A stretch of DNA of 64,000 bases from Halobacteriales archaeon YIM A00013 (GTDB taxonomy: Archaea; Halobacteriota; Halobacteria; Halobacteriales; Haloarculaceae), in the NCBI GenBank assembly GCA_025041195.1, contig JAKCFM010000001.1, positions 1,054,001-1,118,000 of the forward strand, given 5' to 3'. Numbering within the stretch: position 1 is the stretch's first letter; each line of letters starts with the position of its first letter. This document shows, piece by piece, positions 51,964 to 61,500 of this stretch. Position numbers and translations under genes: made by a program. Under the pieces are notes generated by a model. It saw nothing but the letters and a program-made list of their open reading frames with translations. It had not been told where the DNA came from and made no database searches.

Positions 51964-53073
51964 ATGACACTCGATGTTGGCGTACTCGGCTATCGATTTA
52001 TGGGTCGTGCACACGCAAATGCCCTTTCTCGTCTCGAAATGTTCTTTCCCGACGCACCCGACACAAATCGGTCGGTGTTGATTGGTCGCGACGAATCGGC
52101 ATTGGAGGCGGCCGCCGATCGGCTTGGATTTGATTCGACCGCGACAGACTGGGAAGACACGCTCAACAAGATCGACGTGTTGTACAATCTCGGGCCAAAC
52201 CACGTTCACGTCGAACCGTCGATAGCGGCACTCGAAGCCGGCGTCAGCGTCCTCTGTGAAAAACCGCTCGCACCGACGTTCTCAGACGCCACACGGATGG
52301 CTGCGGCAGCACGTGAATCACCGGCCACTGCCGGTATCGCGTTCAACTACCGGTTCGTTCCTGCAATCCAGTACGCACGCAATCTGATCGCTGACGGTGC
52401 GCTTGGAACGATTCATCACGTTCGAGCCCGGTATCTCCAGGACTGGCTGGTCGATCCCGAGGCTCCCTGGAGCTGGCGACTCGACAAATCGTTGGCCGGA
52501 AGCGGCGCCCTCGGTGATCTCGGTGCCCATTCGATCGACCTGGTTCGCTTTCTTCTCGGCGACCAGGTGGGCCCAATTGAGCGACTGTCTGGCCAGCTCA
52601 CCACGTTTGTCGACGAACGACCGGTTCCAGACGAGGACGAACCCCGGCCGGTGACCGTTGACGATGCGTATTCTGCACAGGTCGCGTTTGCGTCCGGAGC
52701 GACGGGCTTGTTCGAAGCCTCTCGATTCGCAAACGGGCACGATAACGACAACACGGTCGTGATCAACGGATCGGACGGGAGCCTGCGATTTTCGCTTGAG
52801 CGACTCAACGAACTCGAACTCCTCACCGGAGAGGATCGAGGCTACCAGACGGTCCTCGTCACTGATTCCGACGACCCCTACGTAGAGCACTGGTGGCCAC
52901 CCGGCCACGTGCTTGGCTGGGAGCACACATTCGTCCACGAGAACTACGAGTTCCTCAGTGCCGTCCGTGACGATGAGACGTTCACGCCTGACTTTCAGGA
53001 CGGGCTTGCCGTCCAGCGGATTATGGATGCTATTCAACGATCTGATCGGGACGGCACCTGGATCGAGCCCTGA
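51964..53073 (+). CDS. Gfo/Idh/MocA oxidoreductase (sugar dehydrogenase)
   Basis: NAD(P)-dependent oxidoreductase of 369 residues with VGVLGYRFMGRAHANAL, LYNLGPNHVHVE, the CEKPLAP loop carrying the catalytic lysine, AFNYRFVPAI and GALGDLGAHSIDL with the GxHxxD-type catalytic pair. ATATAAAATAG around 51917-51927 is a TATA-type element, so it may have its own promoter in addition to upstream read-through. It acts with the neighbouring isomerase and lactonase-like protein in sugar oxidation (inference). Confidence 0.92.
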   Translation: MTLDVGVLGYRFMGRAHANALSRLEMFFPDAPDTNRSVLIGRDESALEAAADRLGFDSTATDWEDTLNKIDVLYNLGPNHVHVEPSIAALEAGVSVLCEKPLAPTFSDATRMAAAARESPATAGIAFNYRFVPAIQYARNLIADGALGTIHHVRARYLQDWLVDPEAPWSWRLDKSLAGSGALGDLGAHSIDLVRFLLGDQVGPIERLSGQLTTFVDERPVPDEDEPRPVTVDDAYSAQVAFASGATGLFEASRFANGHDNDNTVVINGSDGSLRFSLERLNELELLTGEDRGYQTVLVTDSDDPYVEHWWPPGHVLGWEHTFVHENYEFLSAVRDDETFTPDFQDGLAVQRIMDAIQRSDRDGTWIEP

Positions 53074-53104
53074 TAGCGCACCCTGTTGGTGTATTCGTAT
53101 TTAT

Positions 53105-53118
53105 TACTGAATAGTAAC
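53105..53118. promoter_or_regulatory. Palindrome just upstream of the SMP-30 gene TATA box
   Basis: TTACT-GAAT-AGTAA is a perfect 14-base inverted repeat. It ends a few bases before CCATTATATTATTAG (about 53122-53136), the TATA region of the gene starting at 53161. Its position suggests an operator or activator site. It shares TTATT and GAAT blocks with the palindrome at 50874. Confidence 0.4.
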
Positions 53119-53160
53119 AATCCATTATATTATTAGTGTCTTCAGACTAAAAGCACAGTA

Positions 53161-54027
53161 ATGCCCACACAACTCCATCGGTTCATCGATCAGGCATATG
53201 AGACTGGAGAAGGGCCGCTGTACCACTCCGACGAAGACAGCCTGTACTGGGTAGACATTCCGAACGGGCATCTCTATCGATACGATTTTGCGACTGACAC
53301 ACGCGAGCAGTGTTACAGTGGGGCGCCGATTGGCGGAGTTACCATCCAAACGGACGGCTCATTGCTGTTATTCAAAGAACACGGGACGATCACGCAGTGG
53401 AATGACGGCGAAGAAACCGTGCTCCTCCCGGAAATTCCGGAGGTACGAGGTTCTCGGTTCAACGACGTGATCGCTGGACCACATGGCCGCGTATACTGTG
53501 GGACCATGCCACCGGATGGCCGACTCTACCGGCTCGACCGGGATGGCTCCATCGTCGAGTTGCTCTCAGCGGTGGAGATATCGAACGGACTCGGATTCAG
53601 CCCGGATACAGAACATGTTTACTTCGCCGAGACCGAGGCTGAAACGATTTGGCAGTTTGATTTCGACGTCGAGTCCGGAACGTTCTCGAATCGTCAGGTG
53701 TTCGTCGACACGCGTGGGGATCAGGGAAAGCCAGACGGCGTCACTGTTGACAGCGAGGGGTACGTCTGGTCAGCGCGGTGGAATGGTGGGTGTGTCGTCC
53801 GCCATCACCCGGATGACGGGCGCGTCGTCGATCGTGTCGATATCCCGGCCCGGAAAGTATCGTCGCTTACCTTTGGCACGCCCGATTACGATCAAGCGTT
53901 CGTGACAACGGCCACCGCTGGAAATGATCGATCGGTAGAGGGTGACGGTGCTGGTGCGCTATTCAGGTTTGCAGTCGATACCAGTGGTGTTCCGGAGTAT
54001 CGCTCACAGATCTCGCTCGACGAGTAA
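53161..54027 (+). CDS. SMP-30/gluconolactonase/LRE family protein
   Basis: Six-bladed propeller of 288 residues. The metal ligands of the SMP-30 lactonase family are recognisable: Glu in TGEGPLYHSDEDSLYWVDI, Asn in GSRFNDVIAGPHGRVY, Asn in ISNGLGFSPD and Asp in GKPDGVTVDSEGYVWSARW. It would hydrolyse a sugar lactone produced by a dehydrogenase such as the upstream Gfo/Idh enzyme. It is the last gene of the catabolic set and converges on the exported module protein with 4 bases between the genes. Confidence 0.92.
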   Translation: MPTQLHRFIDQAYETGEGPLYHSDEDSLYWVDIPNGHLYRYDFATDTREQCYSGAPIGGVTIQTDGSLLLFKEHGTITQWNDGEETVLLPEIPEVRGSRFNDVIAGPHGRVYCGTMPPDGRLYRLDRDGSIVELLSAVEISNGLGFSPDTEHVYFAETEAETIWQFDFDVESGTFSNRQVFVDTRGDQGKPDGVTVDSEGYVWSARWNGGCVVRHHPDDGRVVDRVDIPARKVSSLTFGTPDYDQAFVTTATAGNDRSVEGDGAGALFRFAVDTSGVPEYRSQISLDE

Positions 54028-54031
54028 CTAC

Positions 54032-55018
54032 TCACCAGCGATTCTGGTTCGGGAACCGTCGCCACAACACCAGTAGCACTACTCCCGCAAGCACAGTACC
54101 ACTGAGTACTCGTCCGAACAGTGAGAGCGCTGATGGATTCTCGGTCGATGGTCCAGTTGGCGTGCTCTCCGCATTGTTCGATGGATCTGTTGGAGCGACC
54201 GTCTCCATTGGAGTTGCTGAGTTCGTTGAAAACGGGGTGATTGAGGATCGAATCGGTGTTTCGGGATCATTTTCCTCAGTTACTGAGTTTCCATCAGTTG
54301 ACGCCGTTGACGGATACGAACTGCTTCCAGATGGGGAAACGGTTCGGCCATTCACTACCAGCGTACCGTTTTGGGTGACAGATCGGTTTTGTAATGCGCC
54401 CGTAAAGTAGAACGCGTCGGACGAATCCCTGACCGTTCCTTCCACTGCCGTCGTGTTTTGACTGATAACATCGATTATATTGTCGTCATCCTCAGCAGAT
54501 TCGCCGGCAGAAAGGACCCCATCAACGTGCACTGTATATTCGATGGGTGCACCCCCTGACGATCCGTTATCCGGTCTGATTTCGAGATGATTTGCACGCA
54601 AGATTTCGGGATCCACTCGGTTGCCATCCAGAAACACCCGAACCCCATCTCCATCGAACTGAAACGTCTCGATATACCCCCGATATTCGATCGTATCCTT
54701 CGTGTCCGCTCTCGATTCATTCCAGGGCAATGGCCCCACCCGACCAGACAATCTCGTACCTTGTGGGGCCGCCTCTTCGCTTTCTGTGGTGTTAATCCAC
54801 TCAGACGCAGAAACCATATACTGAACGGAACCGTTCGTCGATTCGATCGTGAGTGTATGTGTTTCTTGATTTGTAGAAGATATCTCGCCCGGGGTTGATT
54901 CTTGCCCCCAGACTGTACTACTTGGTGCACCAGCACAGACCACCACCGCAGAGGCCATGAGTAGCACAGCCAGGCCAAAACACCCAGCACGACGGAACAG
55001 TTCTGAAAGGTTGATCAT
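54032..55018 (-). CDS. Exported, C-terminally membrane-anchored protein with two HTL-FTG modules
   Basis: Protein of 328 residues. A hydrophobic N-terminal signal (FGLAVLLMASAVVVCAGAP) is followed by two copies of a beta-rich module (about 54-143 and 144-231) and a Thr/Ser/Pro-rich linker (about 235-290). A single membrane helix (GTVLAGVVLLVLW) with a positively charged tail closes the protein. This is a typical surface-anchored haloarchaeal layout. The modules match those at the C-terminus of the beta-helix protein at 42699. No enzymatic domain was found, so it may be a binding protein. ATG 55018 is chosen over one at 55039. Confidence 0.72.
   Translation of the reverse strand: MINLSELFRRAGCFGLAVLLMASAVVVCAGAPSSTVWGQESTPGEISSTNQETHTLTIESTNGSVQYMVSASEWINTTESEEAAPQGTRLSGRVGPLPWNESRADTKDTIEYRGYIETFQFDGDGVRVFLDGNRVDPEILRANHLEIRPDNGSSGGAPIEYTVHVDGVLSAGESAEDDDNIIDVISQNTTAVEGTVRDSSDAFYFTGALQNRSVTQNGTLVVNGRTVSPSGSSSYPSTASTDGNSVTEENDPETPIRSSITPFSTNSATPMETVAPTDPSNNAESTPTGPSTENPSALSLFGRVLSGTVLAGVVLLVLWRRFPNQNRW
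54326..54589 (-). repeat. HTL-FTG module, copy D (in-frame protein repeat)
   Basis: Encodes HLEIRPDNGSSGGAPIEYTV, HVDGVLSAGE, VEGTVRDSSDAFYFTGALQN and NGTLVVNGRTVSPSG. The D-x-F-x-FTG core and the closing NGRTVSP turn match copies A and B. Confidence 0.7.
54590..54859 (-). repeat. HTL-FTG module, copy C (in-frame protein repeat)
   Basis: Encodes HTLTIESTNGSVQYMVSASE, then LSGRVGPLPWNESR, a divergent DTIEYRGYIETFQF in place of D-x-F-x-FTG, and DGDGVRVFLDGNRVDPE. It is the most divergent of the four copies. Confidence 0.65.
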
Positions 55019-55093
55019 TACTATATCAAGACTGAACAACTTTTTATAATTGATGATAACTTATCAAATAATTTCATAATGGTATCCATTCAG

Positions 55094-56311
55094 TTAGCCG
55101 GTTGATTCGTTGGCTGATTTGAGTGTGCTGAGATCAAGCGGTCCAGGCGCAGCCATTCGCATCCTCGGGGAATCTTCAGCAGCTGCGAGACTGGACTCTA
55201 TTTCCTGGAGTCGATTTCGACCGAGATCGACCGCCGTTGCCCCATGTTTGTTGCCAGTCACGCGAACATCCGCATTGCGGGGAAACAGTGCCACACTGCC
55301 AGGATCACCGTTTCTATCTCCATCACGCTCTTGGGCACACCAGTTGTTACAAAACCGTCCAAACTGAGCAGGAATTCCCTGAATTGAAAACGCTGGATAC
55401 GACGTGAGTTCGAAGACGTTGTGATGGATGTTGACGAATCCTCCTGCACGAATTCCACGCCCAGTACGGCCGAGGTGGTCGAGGTTCTCGCCGAGATAAT
55501 GCATATCAAACGAGTGCAGCGAGGCGTGGGGACCGACGACATTAAATCGAGCTTCGTAACTGTTCGTCGCATATCCGAACCCAGCGATTGAGTGGCGATT
55601 ATAATCGAAGGAGTTCCACTCGATCAGGTGCACGCCGTTGTACAACTCCATTGGGTAGCCGTAATGTTCCATCTGATTGTGATGCATCCAGTTGTGATGG
55701 ATCCATCCACTGGTTTGGGCAGTGGCGGCACCCAGCGCGAATCCGGCAAACGTCCACCCAGCGACTTCATTGTGATCGATAATCGCGCTTGCGCCCTGGA
55801 GATTGAATCCAAGCGCTTCAAAGTCCACTTCGTCGTACCCGCCACGTCTCGGCTCAAATTGGTCAAAGCGCGGACCGTGGAGACGTAGTCCCGTAATACG
55901 ACACCAGCCAGAGTGCTGCATGAAAAGACCATTGTCGTACCCAGTTGTTTTGATTAATCCACCGGAGCCACCTTCAAGCGACCTGTTGCTGGCTATCGTC
56001 ACGTTTGGTGCGATCGGCACGCCGATCGATCCCGTCATATCGATTGTCGCCGATTCGGGAATCCACACGATCGCATCCGGTGTACTGACTGCTTGCATCA
56101 ACGATTGGCGATCAGTTGCGGTCGTCGTAGCCATTGTTTCTGTAATTCGATGGCGCTGTGACGAAAATTGGAGAGAAGGCCGATCGGTCGCGCCCTGTGG
56201 CCGTGTTCCTCGCCAGATAGCCATACAACCGGCCACGCTGGAGATTCCGACCGTGCCCACGGAGGTCGCACCAGCGAGAAATTCACGACGGCTGACTGAC
56301 CATTCAGGCAT
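55094..56311 (-). CDS. Tat-exported lipoprotein with right-handed beta-helix
   Basis: Protein of 405 residues with a Tat signal (SRREFLAGATSVGTVGISSV) ending in an AGC lipobox, so it is probably lipid-anchored on the outer face. The rest is a parallel beta-helix of pectate-lyase-like type. It has IAPNVTIASNRSLEGGSGGL, ITGLRLHGP, SAIIDHNEVAGW, GWIHHNWMHHNQME and FVNIHHNVFEL, the histidine-rich coil turns seen in polysaccharide lyase 1-like proteins. Catalytic residues could not be assigned. It is transcribed away from the adjacent secretion-like module. Confidence 0.8.
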   Translation of the reverse strand: MPEWSVSRREFLAGATSVGTVGISSVAGCMAIWRGTRPQGATDRPSLQFSSQRHRITETMATTTATDRQSLMQAVSTPDAIVWIPESATIDMTGSIGVPIAPNVTIASNRSLEGGSGGLIKTTGYDNGLFMQHSGWCRITGLRLHGPRFDQFEPRRGGYDEVDFEALGFNLQGASAIIDHNEVAGWTFAGFALGAATAQTSGWIHHNWMHHNQMEHYGYPMELYNGVHLIEWNSFDYNRHSIAGFGYATNSYEARFNVVGPHASLHSFDMHYLGENLDHLGRTGRGIRAGGFVNIHHNVFELTSYPAFSIQGIPAQFGRFCNNWCAQERDGDRNGDPGSVALFPRNADVRVTGNKHGATAVDLGRNRLQEIESSLAAAEDSPRMRMAAPGPLDLSTLKSANESTG

Positions 56312-56638
56312 AATTCGATCGATCGGCAGTTATTTTACCCATCCGTGTCAACCGCCACCGCGGAGCGATGTCAACAGTTGGCTCACCCAGCGAAGATGCC
56401 AGTCGAATCCAATGTTCGAGAAGACACCAACCAGGGCGTTCACGCCAGTTCTCGGGCGGATCCAACAAATGATTCATATCTTTGAATATATCAAATATAT
56501 TTCTATTCGGCAGATTCGTTCCATCCAATTCCGTTCTAAATGGCATTGTTCGCGATAGTTCCAATGCTATTGTAAATAACCTTTTGGGTAACTAATCCGG
56601 TACTTTTTTATACCCGCTTGCTAATATTAAAATATATC
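56312..56638. promoter_or_regulatory. AT-rich divergent intergenic region; leaderless promoter of the T4SS-like module
   Basis: About 325 bases separating the lipoprotein gene from the secretion-like module; no credible gene. TTTATA at 56607-56612 lies 27-32 bases before the ATG at 56639, ideal for a leaderless transcript. The DNA from here through the next two genes is visibly richer in A and T than the rest of the window. Confidence 0.5.
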
Positions 56639-57109
56639 ATGGTAAAAAAGACGCCTGTGTCTGGAATCAGAGCACGTGTGGTGGGTGGTATGAAACGGAT
56701 TTTCCATACTGCTGCTCACGTACTGATGCGGCCCGGCCGCCACGATTTACACCTTTCAGTACTATTGATAGCGACAGCACTTTCACCCGTACTGGCGAGA
56801 CCAGTAGTGGCCCAGGTTGGAGTCTCTGAGGCAGAACAGGTCCTCTGTAGCGGCTCAACGGGATTTAATATCGCACAGATTATTACTGTGGGCCTAGGAT
56901 TAATATCAATGTACTTCATCCTTAAATTCCTAGTTCGGATGATGACGGGGTTAGACAAGGCAGGGAGCACTGATTCTGGGGCGCAGGCCCAGGGGAAACA
57001 GGAAGCGAAGGGAGGGATCTACTCACTTGTTGCTGCACTACTTCCTGTACTGGTTCCGGTTTTCCTGAACGTAGCAGGGATCAATGTGGCGTCCTGTCTT
57101 TTCCCATAA
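56639..57109 (+). CDS. VirB2/CedA1-like two-helix pilin candidate
   Basis: Small membrane protein of 156 residues. A basic N-terminus and a hydrophobic signal-like segment (LSVLLIATALSPVLARPVVAQ, about 39-59) are followed by two hydrophobic helices (about 77-103 and 127-148). They are joined by a short Gly/Ala/Lys/Gln-rich loop (GKQEAKGG). One cysteine precedes the first helix (C70) and one follows the second (C153), so the mature protein could be closed by a disulfide. Signal peptide, two helices and small polar loop are the VirB2-type conjugative pilin layout, also seen in archaeal DNA-import pilins. The assignment rests on topology and the VirB4 neighbour, not clear sequence identity. Confidence 0.6.
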   Translation: MVKKTPVSGIRARVVGGMKRIFHTAAHVLMRPGRHDLHLSVLLIATALSPVLARPVVAQVGVSEAEQVLCSGSTGFNIAQIITVGLGLISMYFILKFLVRMMTGLDKAGSTDSGAQAQGKQEAKGGIYSLVAALLPVLVPVFLNVAGINVASCLFP

Positions 57110-57117
57110 CGGTAGTG

Positions 57118-58467
57118 ATGAGTATTCAGCCTCGAGAAGCCATTATCGCCGTATGTTTTATCGGAATCCTTCTATTTGCGGGGAGTGGGACGGCTGTCGC
57201 TGAATCAGTAGCCAATCCTTGGACTGATGATTCAAATCAGTTCGACCGGAGTGAGACGGACGCCCTACGGCTCAGTGAACCCGGGGGCGTCTACCAACAG
57301 AATGAATCGACAGAACAGACGAACGCCTCGGACTATACAATTAATGTGGGGTTCGTCGAAGTTCCCCTCGGTGAAGCGATCACAACCACCTTGCAATTTT
57401 TCATTGATCAGCTTCAGGCAGGAATCAGTTCGCTCGTCACGTCGTTTTCGGAATACATTCTTGGGCTTCCTGCGCCAGGAGAAGCGGATGATCCGTCATC
57501 ATGGGTCACTGCCGGTGGGGTCTGGCAGGCAGTGTACGCAATCTATGGAATAATGTCTGCACTCGCCATTGCTTTTCTGACTCCATCGTTTATGGTTGCG
57601 ACGGACACCAAACAGAAACGAAAACGGAACGCTCGATTCGCAGAACTTGGAAAAGCGGCATTTTTCATAATTCTTGGTATCCCAATTACAGCATTCTTTC
57701 TCCATTTGGGGAACTCGTTAGTAATGACGATTGCACCAAGTAGTACGGAGATGTTAGTAAACACAGATGGACTTGCAAATTTAGGTATTGGAATTATTTT
57801 TGGATCCATCCTTATTGGTGTGAAGTCAATGGCTGCATTATTTGCGATTGGATTTACAGTCGTAATTTATTTGCTTGCGCTTCTTTCTGTAGCGCTCTGG
57901 CCGCTTTTCTGGGCGACAAGCGTACAACCTGAGAACACTGTGAAGTCTTTCGGATATCTTGGTCTCTCAATATTCCCACAAATAATCTTACTAAAATTTT
58001 TGCAAAGCGGTATAATGAGATTTCTGTATTATCTCCCTCTCGATACCCTAGGCAATTCCGTCTTCAAACTCGTGGCAACGACGATTGGGATTGGTATCAC
58101 GTTTATTGGTCTTCCGTATATTTTCCTTACAAAACTGCTCCCCGGTGCAGCGATGGTTATCGATCGGGGCGCCGACAGTACGACGCAAACCTCAGGCGAA
58201 ACGGCATCCGGGGGACGGCCAGCCGGAAAATACACGAGTACTCAAAGCGCCGGCGGCATGTCGCAATCGGTTGGTCCACGGAGTAGTGGTCCCACAACCC
58301 GTTCGCACCAACACCAACAGCGTCCCAACGCCCGGGCAGGGCCGAATCCAGACCGAGCAGCACCAGTAGACAGGACTGACGTAGGTGCTACGGAGTCGGA
58401 AAGGAATTCGAATGAACCATCCTCGGATCGACGATCTGTTGGCCCCGAAAGTAGGGGCCCCCGGTAG
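57118..58467 (+). CDS. VirB6/TrbL/CedA-like polytopic membrane protein
   Basis: Protein of 449 residues. A signal peptide (IIAVCFIGILLFAGSGTAVA, 9-28) and an exposed acidic region (about 30-80) are followed by an amphipathic stretch. About six hydrophobic segments lie between 133 and 342 (around 133-160, 178-205, 217-240, 241-267, 280-300, 316-340). A disordered Gly/Ser/Arg/Gln-rich tail (350-449) closes the protein. Such a channel-like protein between a pilin candidate and a VirB4 ATPase corresponds to VirB6/TrbL of bacterial type IV secretion and CedA of archaeal DNA import. ATG 57118 directly follows a GTG at 57115. Codons are unusually AT-rich for the window, suggesting transfer. Confidence 0.62.
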   Translation: MSIQPREAIIAVCFIGILLFAGSGTAVAESVANPWTDDSNQFDRSETDALRLSEPGGVYQQNESTEQTNASDYTINVGFVEVPLGEAITTTLQFFIDQLQAGISSLVTSFSEYILGLPAPGEADDPSSWVTAGGVWQAVYAIYGIMSALAIAFLTPSFMVATDTKQKRKRNARFAELGKAAFFIILGIPITAFFLHLGNSLVMTIAPSSTEMLVNTDGLANLGIGIIFGSILIGVKSMAALFAIGFTVVIYLLALLSVALWPLFWATSVQPENTVKSFGYLGLSIFPQIILLKFLQSGIMRFLYYLPLDTLGNSVFKLVATTIGIGITFIGLPYIFLTKLLPGAAMVIDRGADSTTQTSGETASGGRPAGKYTSTQSAGGMSQSVGPRSSGPTTRSHQHQQRPNARAGPNPDRAAPVDRTDVGATESERNSNEPSSDRRSVGPESRGPR

Positions 58468-58524
58468 GCATAGATTCAAAAGCGAATACGCACAGACTAC
58501 GCAATACACCAATCACACCAGACA

Positions 58525-61500
58525 ATGGATCCATCAACAAACGACAACAGTTCAAGCGTGTCCGGGCTCATCCTCCCGCACGTCGATACGACCGTCACAA
58601 TAAAAGGTATCGTCACTTTCGACAACATGTACGCGTTCGCGGTCCCCGTAGCTGCCTTCGTGATTGCACTGCTCGCCTGGTCGATCAATTTCTACATGGT
58701 CGCAGCGCTTGCGTTTACGATTACGTTGGTGGCACTACCGGTGGTGTTGTATCTTACCTATACGAATCCGTACTACCTATCATCATGGGAACGAATCGAA
58801 CGATTTGTCGAATCGCGGCGACTCCAGCAGAAATTTCCATACCAGTATCATGAGACGTTGGGGCGGGAAATCCACGGTGTGAAGCGATTATACCCCGATG
58901 GTACCGCAAAAATGAACGATGGGAGACGAGTGGGACTCATCGGCGTTGAGGGGATGAATGCCTGTCGAATTACCGATGAACAGGCGAGCACATACGTCGA
59001 AACACTCACAAGCGGCATCGATGAACAGATCAAGGATCTTCCATTTTCTATTTACGCGACATCGGCCAACTTCGACCCTGAATCGTTGGTAAAGCATCTC
59101 TCTGAACAATCGACAGCCATTGAAGAGTCCTCACGCGAGACCGATTCAAAGACAAAACAGTACATCTCCGAGCTGCTCTCCGATGTCACATCGTGGTTTA
59201 TCGAAACTGAATCCGAGATGTGGGAGGCAAACCGGTGGGAGTATTTCATCATTGTCTCCGTACACCCTGACGAACTCCACGTCGATCCAATCTCGGAACG
59301 CACAGGCATCATTCCTCGTCTCATCCCCTTTTCAAGCACTAATGAGGACGAACAGAGACAGGCTATCGAAACCGAACTTCGGGCCGAGCTGGACAACCGG
59401 ATGGCCACATTCGAAAGTGCACTTTCCTCCGTGAAAGGAATCAACAGCGAGCGAGCCGGCGTCCTGGATACGACCCGGGTATTGCTCCGATACTGGTCAG
59501 GAGAGCCGAATCTCACTCACGGATCCGAAATTCAGCGTTCGATGGCGGACGACGACAGCCGCGTGAACGTTGGCGAAAGCCCAACCGAACGACTGCTGAC
59601 GCCGAGCAAACTCGACGCCGCAGATGGTCGCATTGAAGTGGGTGATGAACTCTGTAAGACGTTCTGTGTCATGGGCTGGCCGGTCGAACCGCCACCGATG
59701 TTTCTGGCGAATCTGTTTACGATGCGCACGGCGAACGTCGACGTTAAGCTTCACGTCGGCCCGGAACACAAACAGGCGACGATCGACGAGTTGGAACGGC
59801 TGTACGCAGATGTTGAATCCGAGGAGATGGAACGCGTCCAGAAAATGGACGCGAGCAAAATCCAGATCCAGAACGACAAAGACGCCGTCCGGAAGATGTA
59901 CCTTCTATTGCGTAACACGACAGCACAACCATGGAAGGTAAGTATGTACGTAACCGTCCGTGTGGGCCCAGAGGAGGCCCACGAGTACGCAACGAAAACA
60001 GGTCGAAGTGGTGACTCACTGTATCTATCGAAAGTCCGGGCGCTCGAAGATGCGTGTGACGATGTTCTTGAAGTGCTGACGAGTGCGCCAGCTGGACTCG
60101 GTCCACGACAACCGAGCACGGACGTCTCAGCCCTCGACATGTTCGAATCATCATCCCCAACGGGGACGGATCTCTACCATGAAAAAGGGGATAAACCCAA
60201 ACGAACTCGGATGCTTGGTGGGGCCGTCGCTGCAACGTTTCCCTGGTGTGCAGGCGTGATGCAAGAGCCCGGTGGACTCCGTTTTGGTCGAAACAAACAG
60301 AACGGATCGGCAATCTTTGCGGATCCGTTTGAGCGAGGGGCGCCGCACATGCTCACCCTTGGACAGACACGTTCAGGAAAAACGTACTCCGTCGAAACGG
60401 CGTTGGCAGAGTGGTTCTGTTCCGATCCGTCGCGGTCGCTCATCGTCTGTGACACTGAACAGGGATTTGAGGGATTGACGCAGCTCTGTGGTGGAACGCA
60501 CATCGTGGTGGATGGTGAGCAGACCATCAATCCATTCGATATCCACCGTCCACCCCAACGCGTCAGGGAAGCCAACATCGGTGGCTCAAGTCACTTCCAA
60601 ATGAAAATAGACGAAGTGACGAGCTTTTTCGCCGGCATTCTCCGAGCGCAAGGGATTGATCCGTCACCATACATATCGACGATTGAAGACGCAGTCCAGC
60701 AGACGTATGAAACGCGTGGCATCTCACACGATCCCGCAACGCACGCGACGGATTCCCCGACAATCACTGACTTCGTTGATGTGTTAGAACAGATGCTCAC
60801 GACGCCTGAGCGCTTTACATTCACTGGCCACGAACGAGAGGCAGAACAACGGGTTCGAGTGGTGTCCGACTTGCTGGATAAGCTCAGTGGCTTTAAAGAA
60901 AACCGAAAGTATCACCATATGGTCGGTGAAACAGACACTGGCATCTTGGACAGTGAAACTGATATGGCGTATATCGACCTCAGCCAGTTCAATGAGGCGT
61001 CTGAGGCCGATAAATCCGTTATGCTCCACCTTATTTTCGGACAAGTGTATCAGAAGGTAAAGCGCACTGCTGGAGAAATCATCTTTTTAATCGATGAGGC
61101 GCACTTTTTGCTCCACAGTGAGGAAATGATCGAGTATCTCCAGGATGCAGCCCGGAGCTGGGCACGGTACGATGCTGCACTCTGGTTCGTAACGCAGTCA
61201 CCGCGAGAGTTCATCCAGCGGGCCCGATCGGTTGGTGCAGGCCAAGAAAATCAACGACGGACGATTCTGGACCAGTGTTCGATCATCCAGACGTTCAGAA
61301 CGCCCCGAATTGAAACGGAGATGCTCATGGATGGATTGGGACAAAACCGCCTCCAGGCGGAGTTCGTCAGAAACGCCGCTGTCACAGGAAGCACGGAGAG
61401 TCAGTACTCCGAGTGTTTGATCCACTTTCAGGATCGCGAAGGATGGTGGGAGAGCCATATTGAAGCGAGTCCGTTTGAGGATCTGGTCTGGAACTACGCC

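Noticed and set aside
56304-56564. Minus-strand frame of about 86 residues upstream of the pilin candidate
   Set aside because: It overlaps the lipoprotein gene start, its composition is not haloarchaeal-like, and the region carries the promoter of the plus-strand module.
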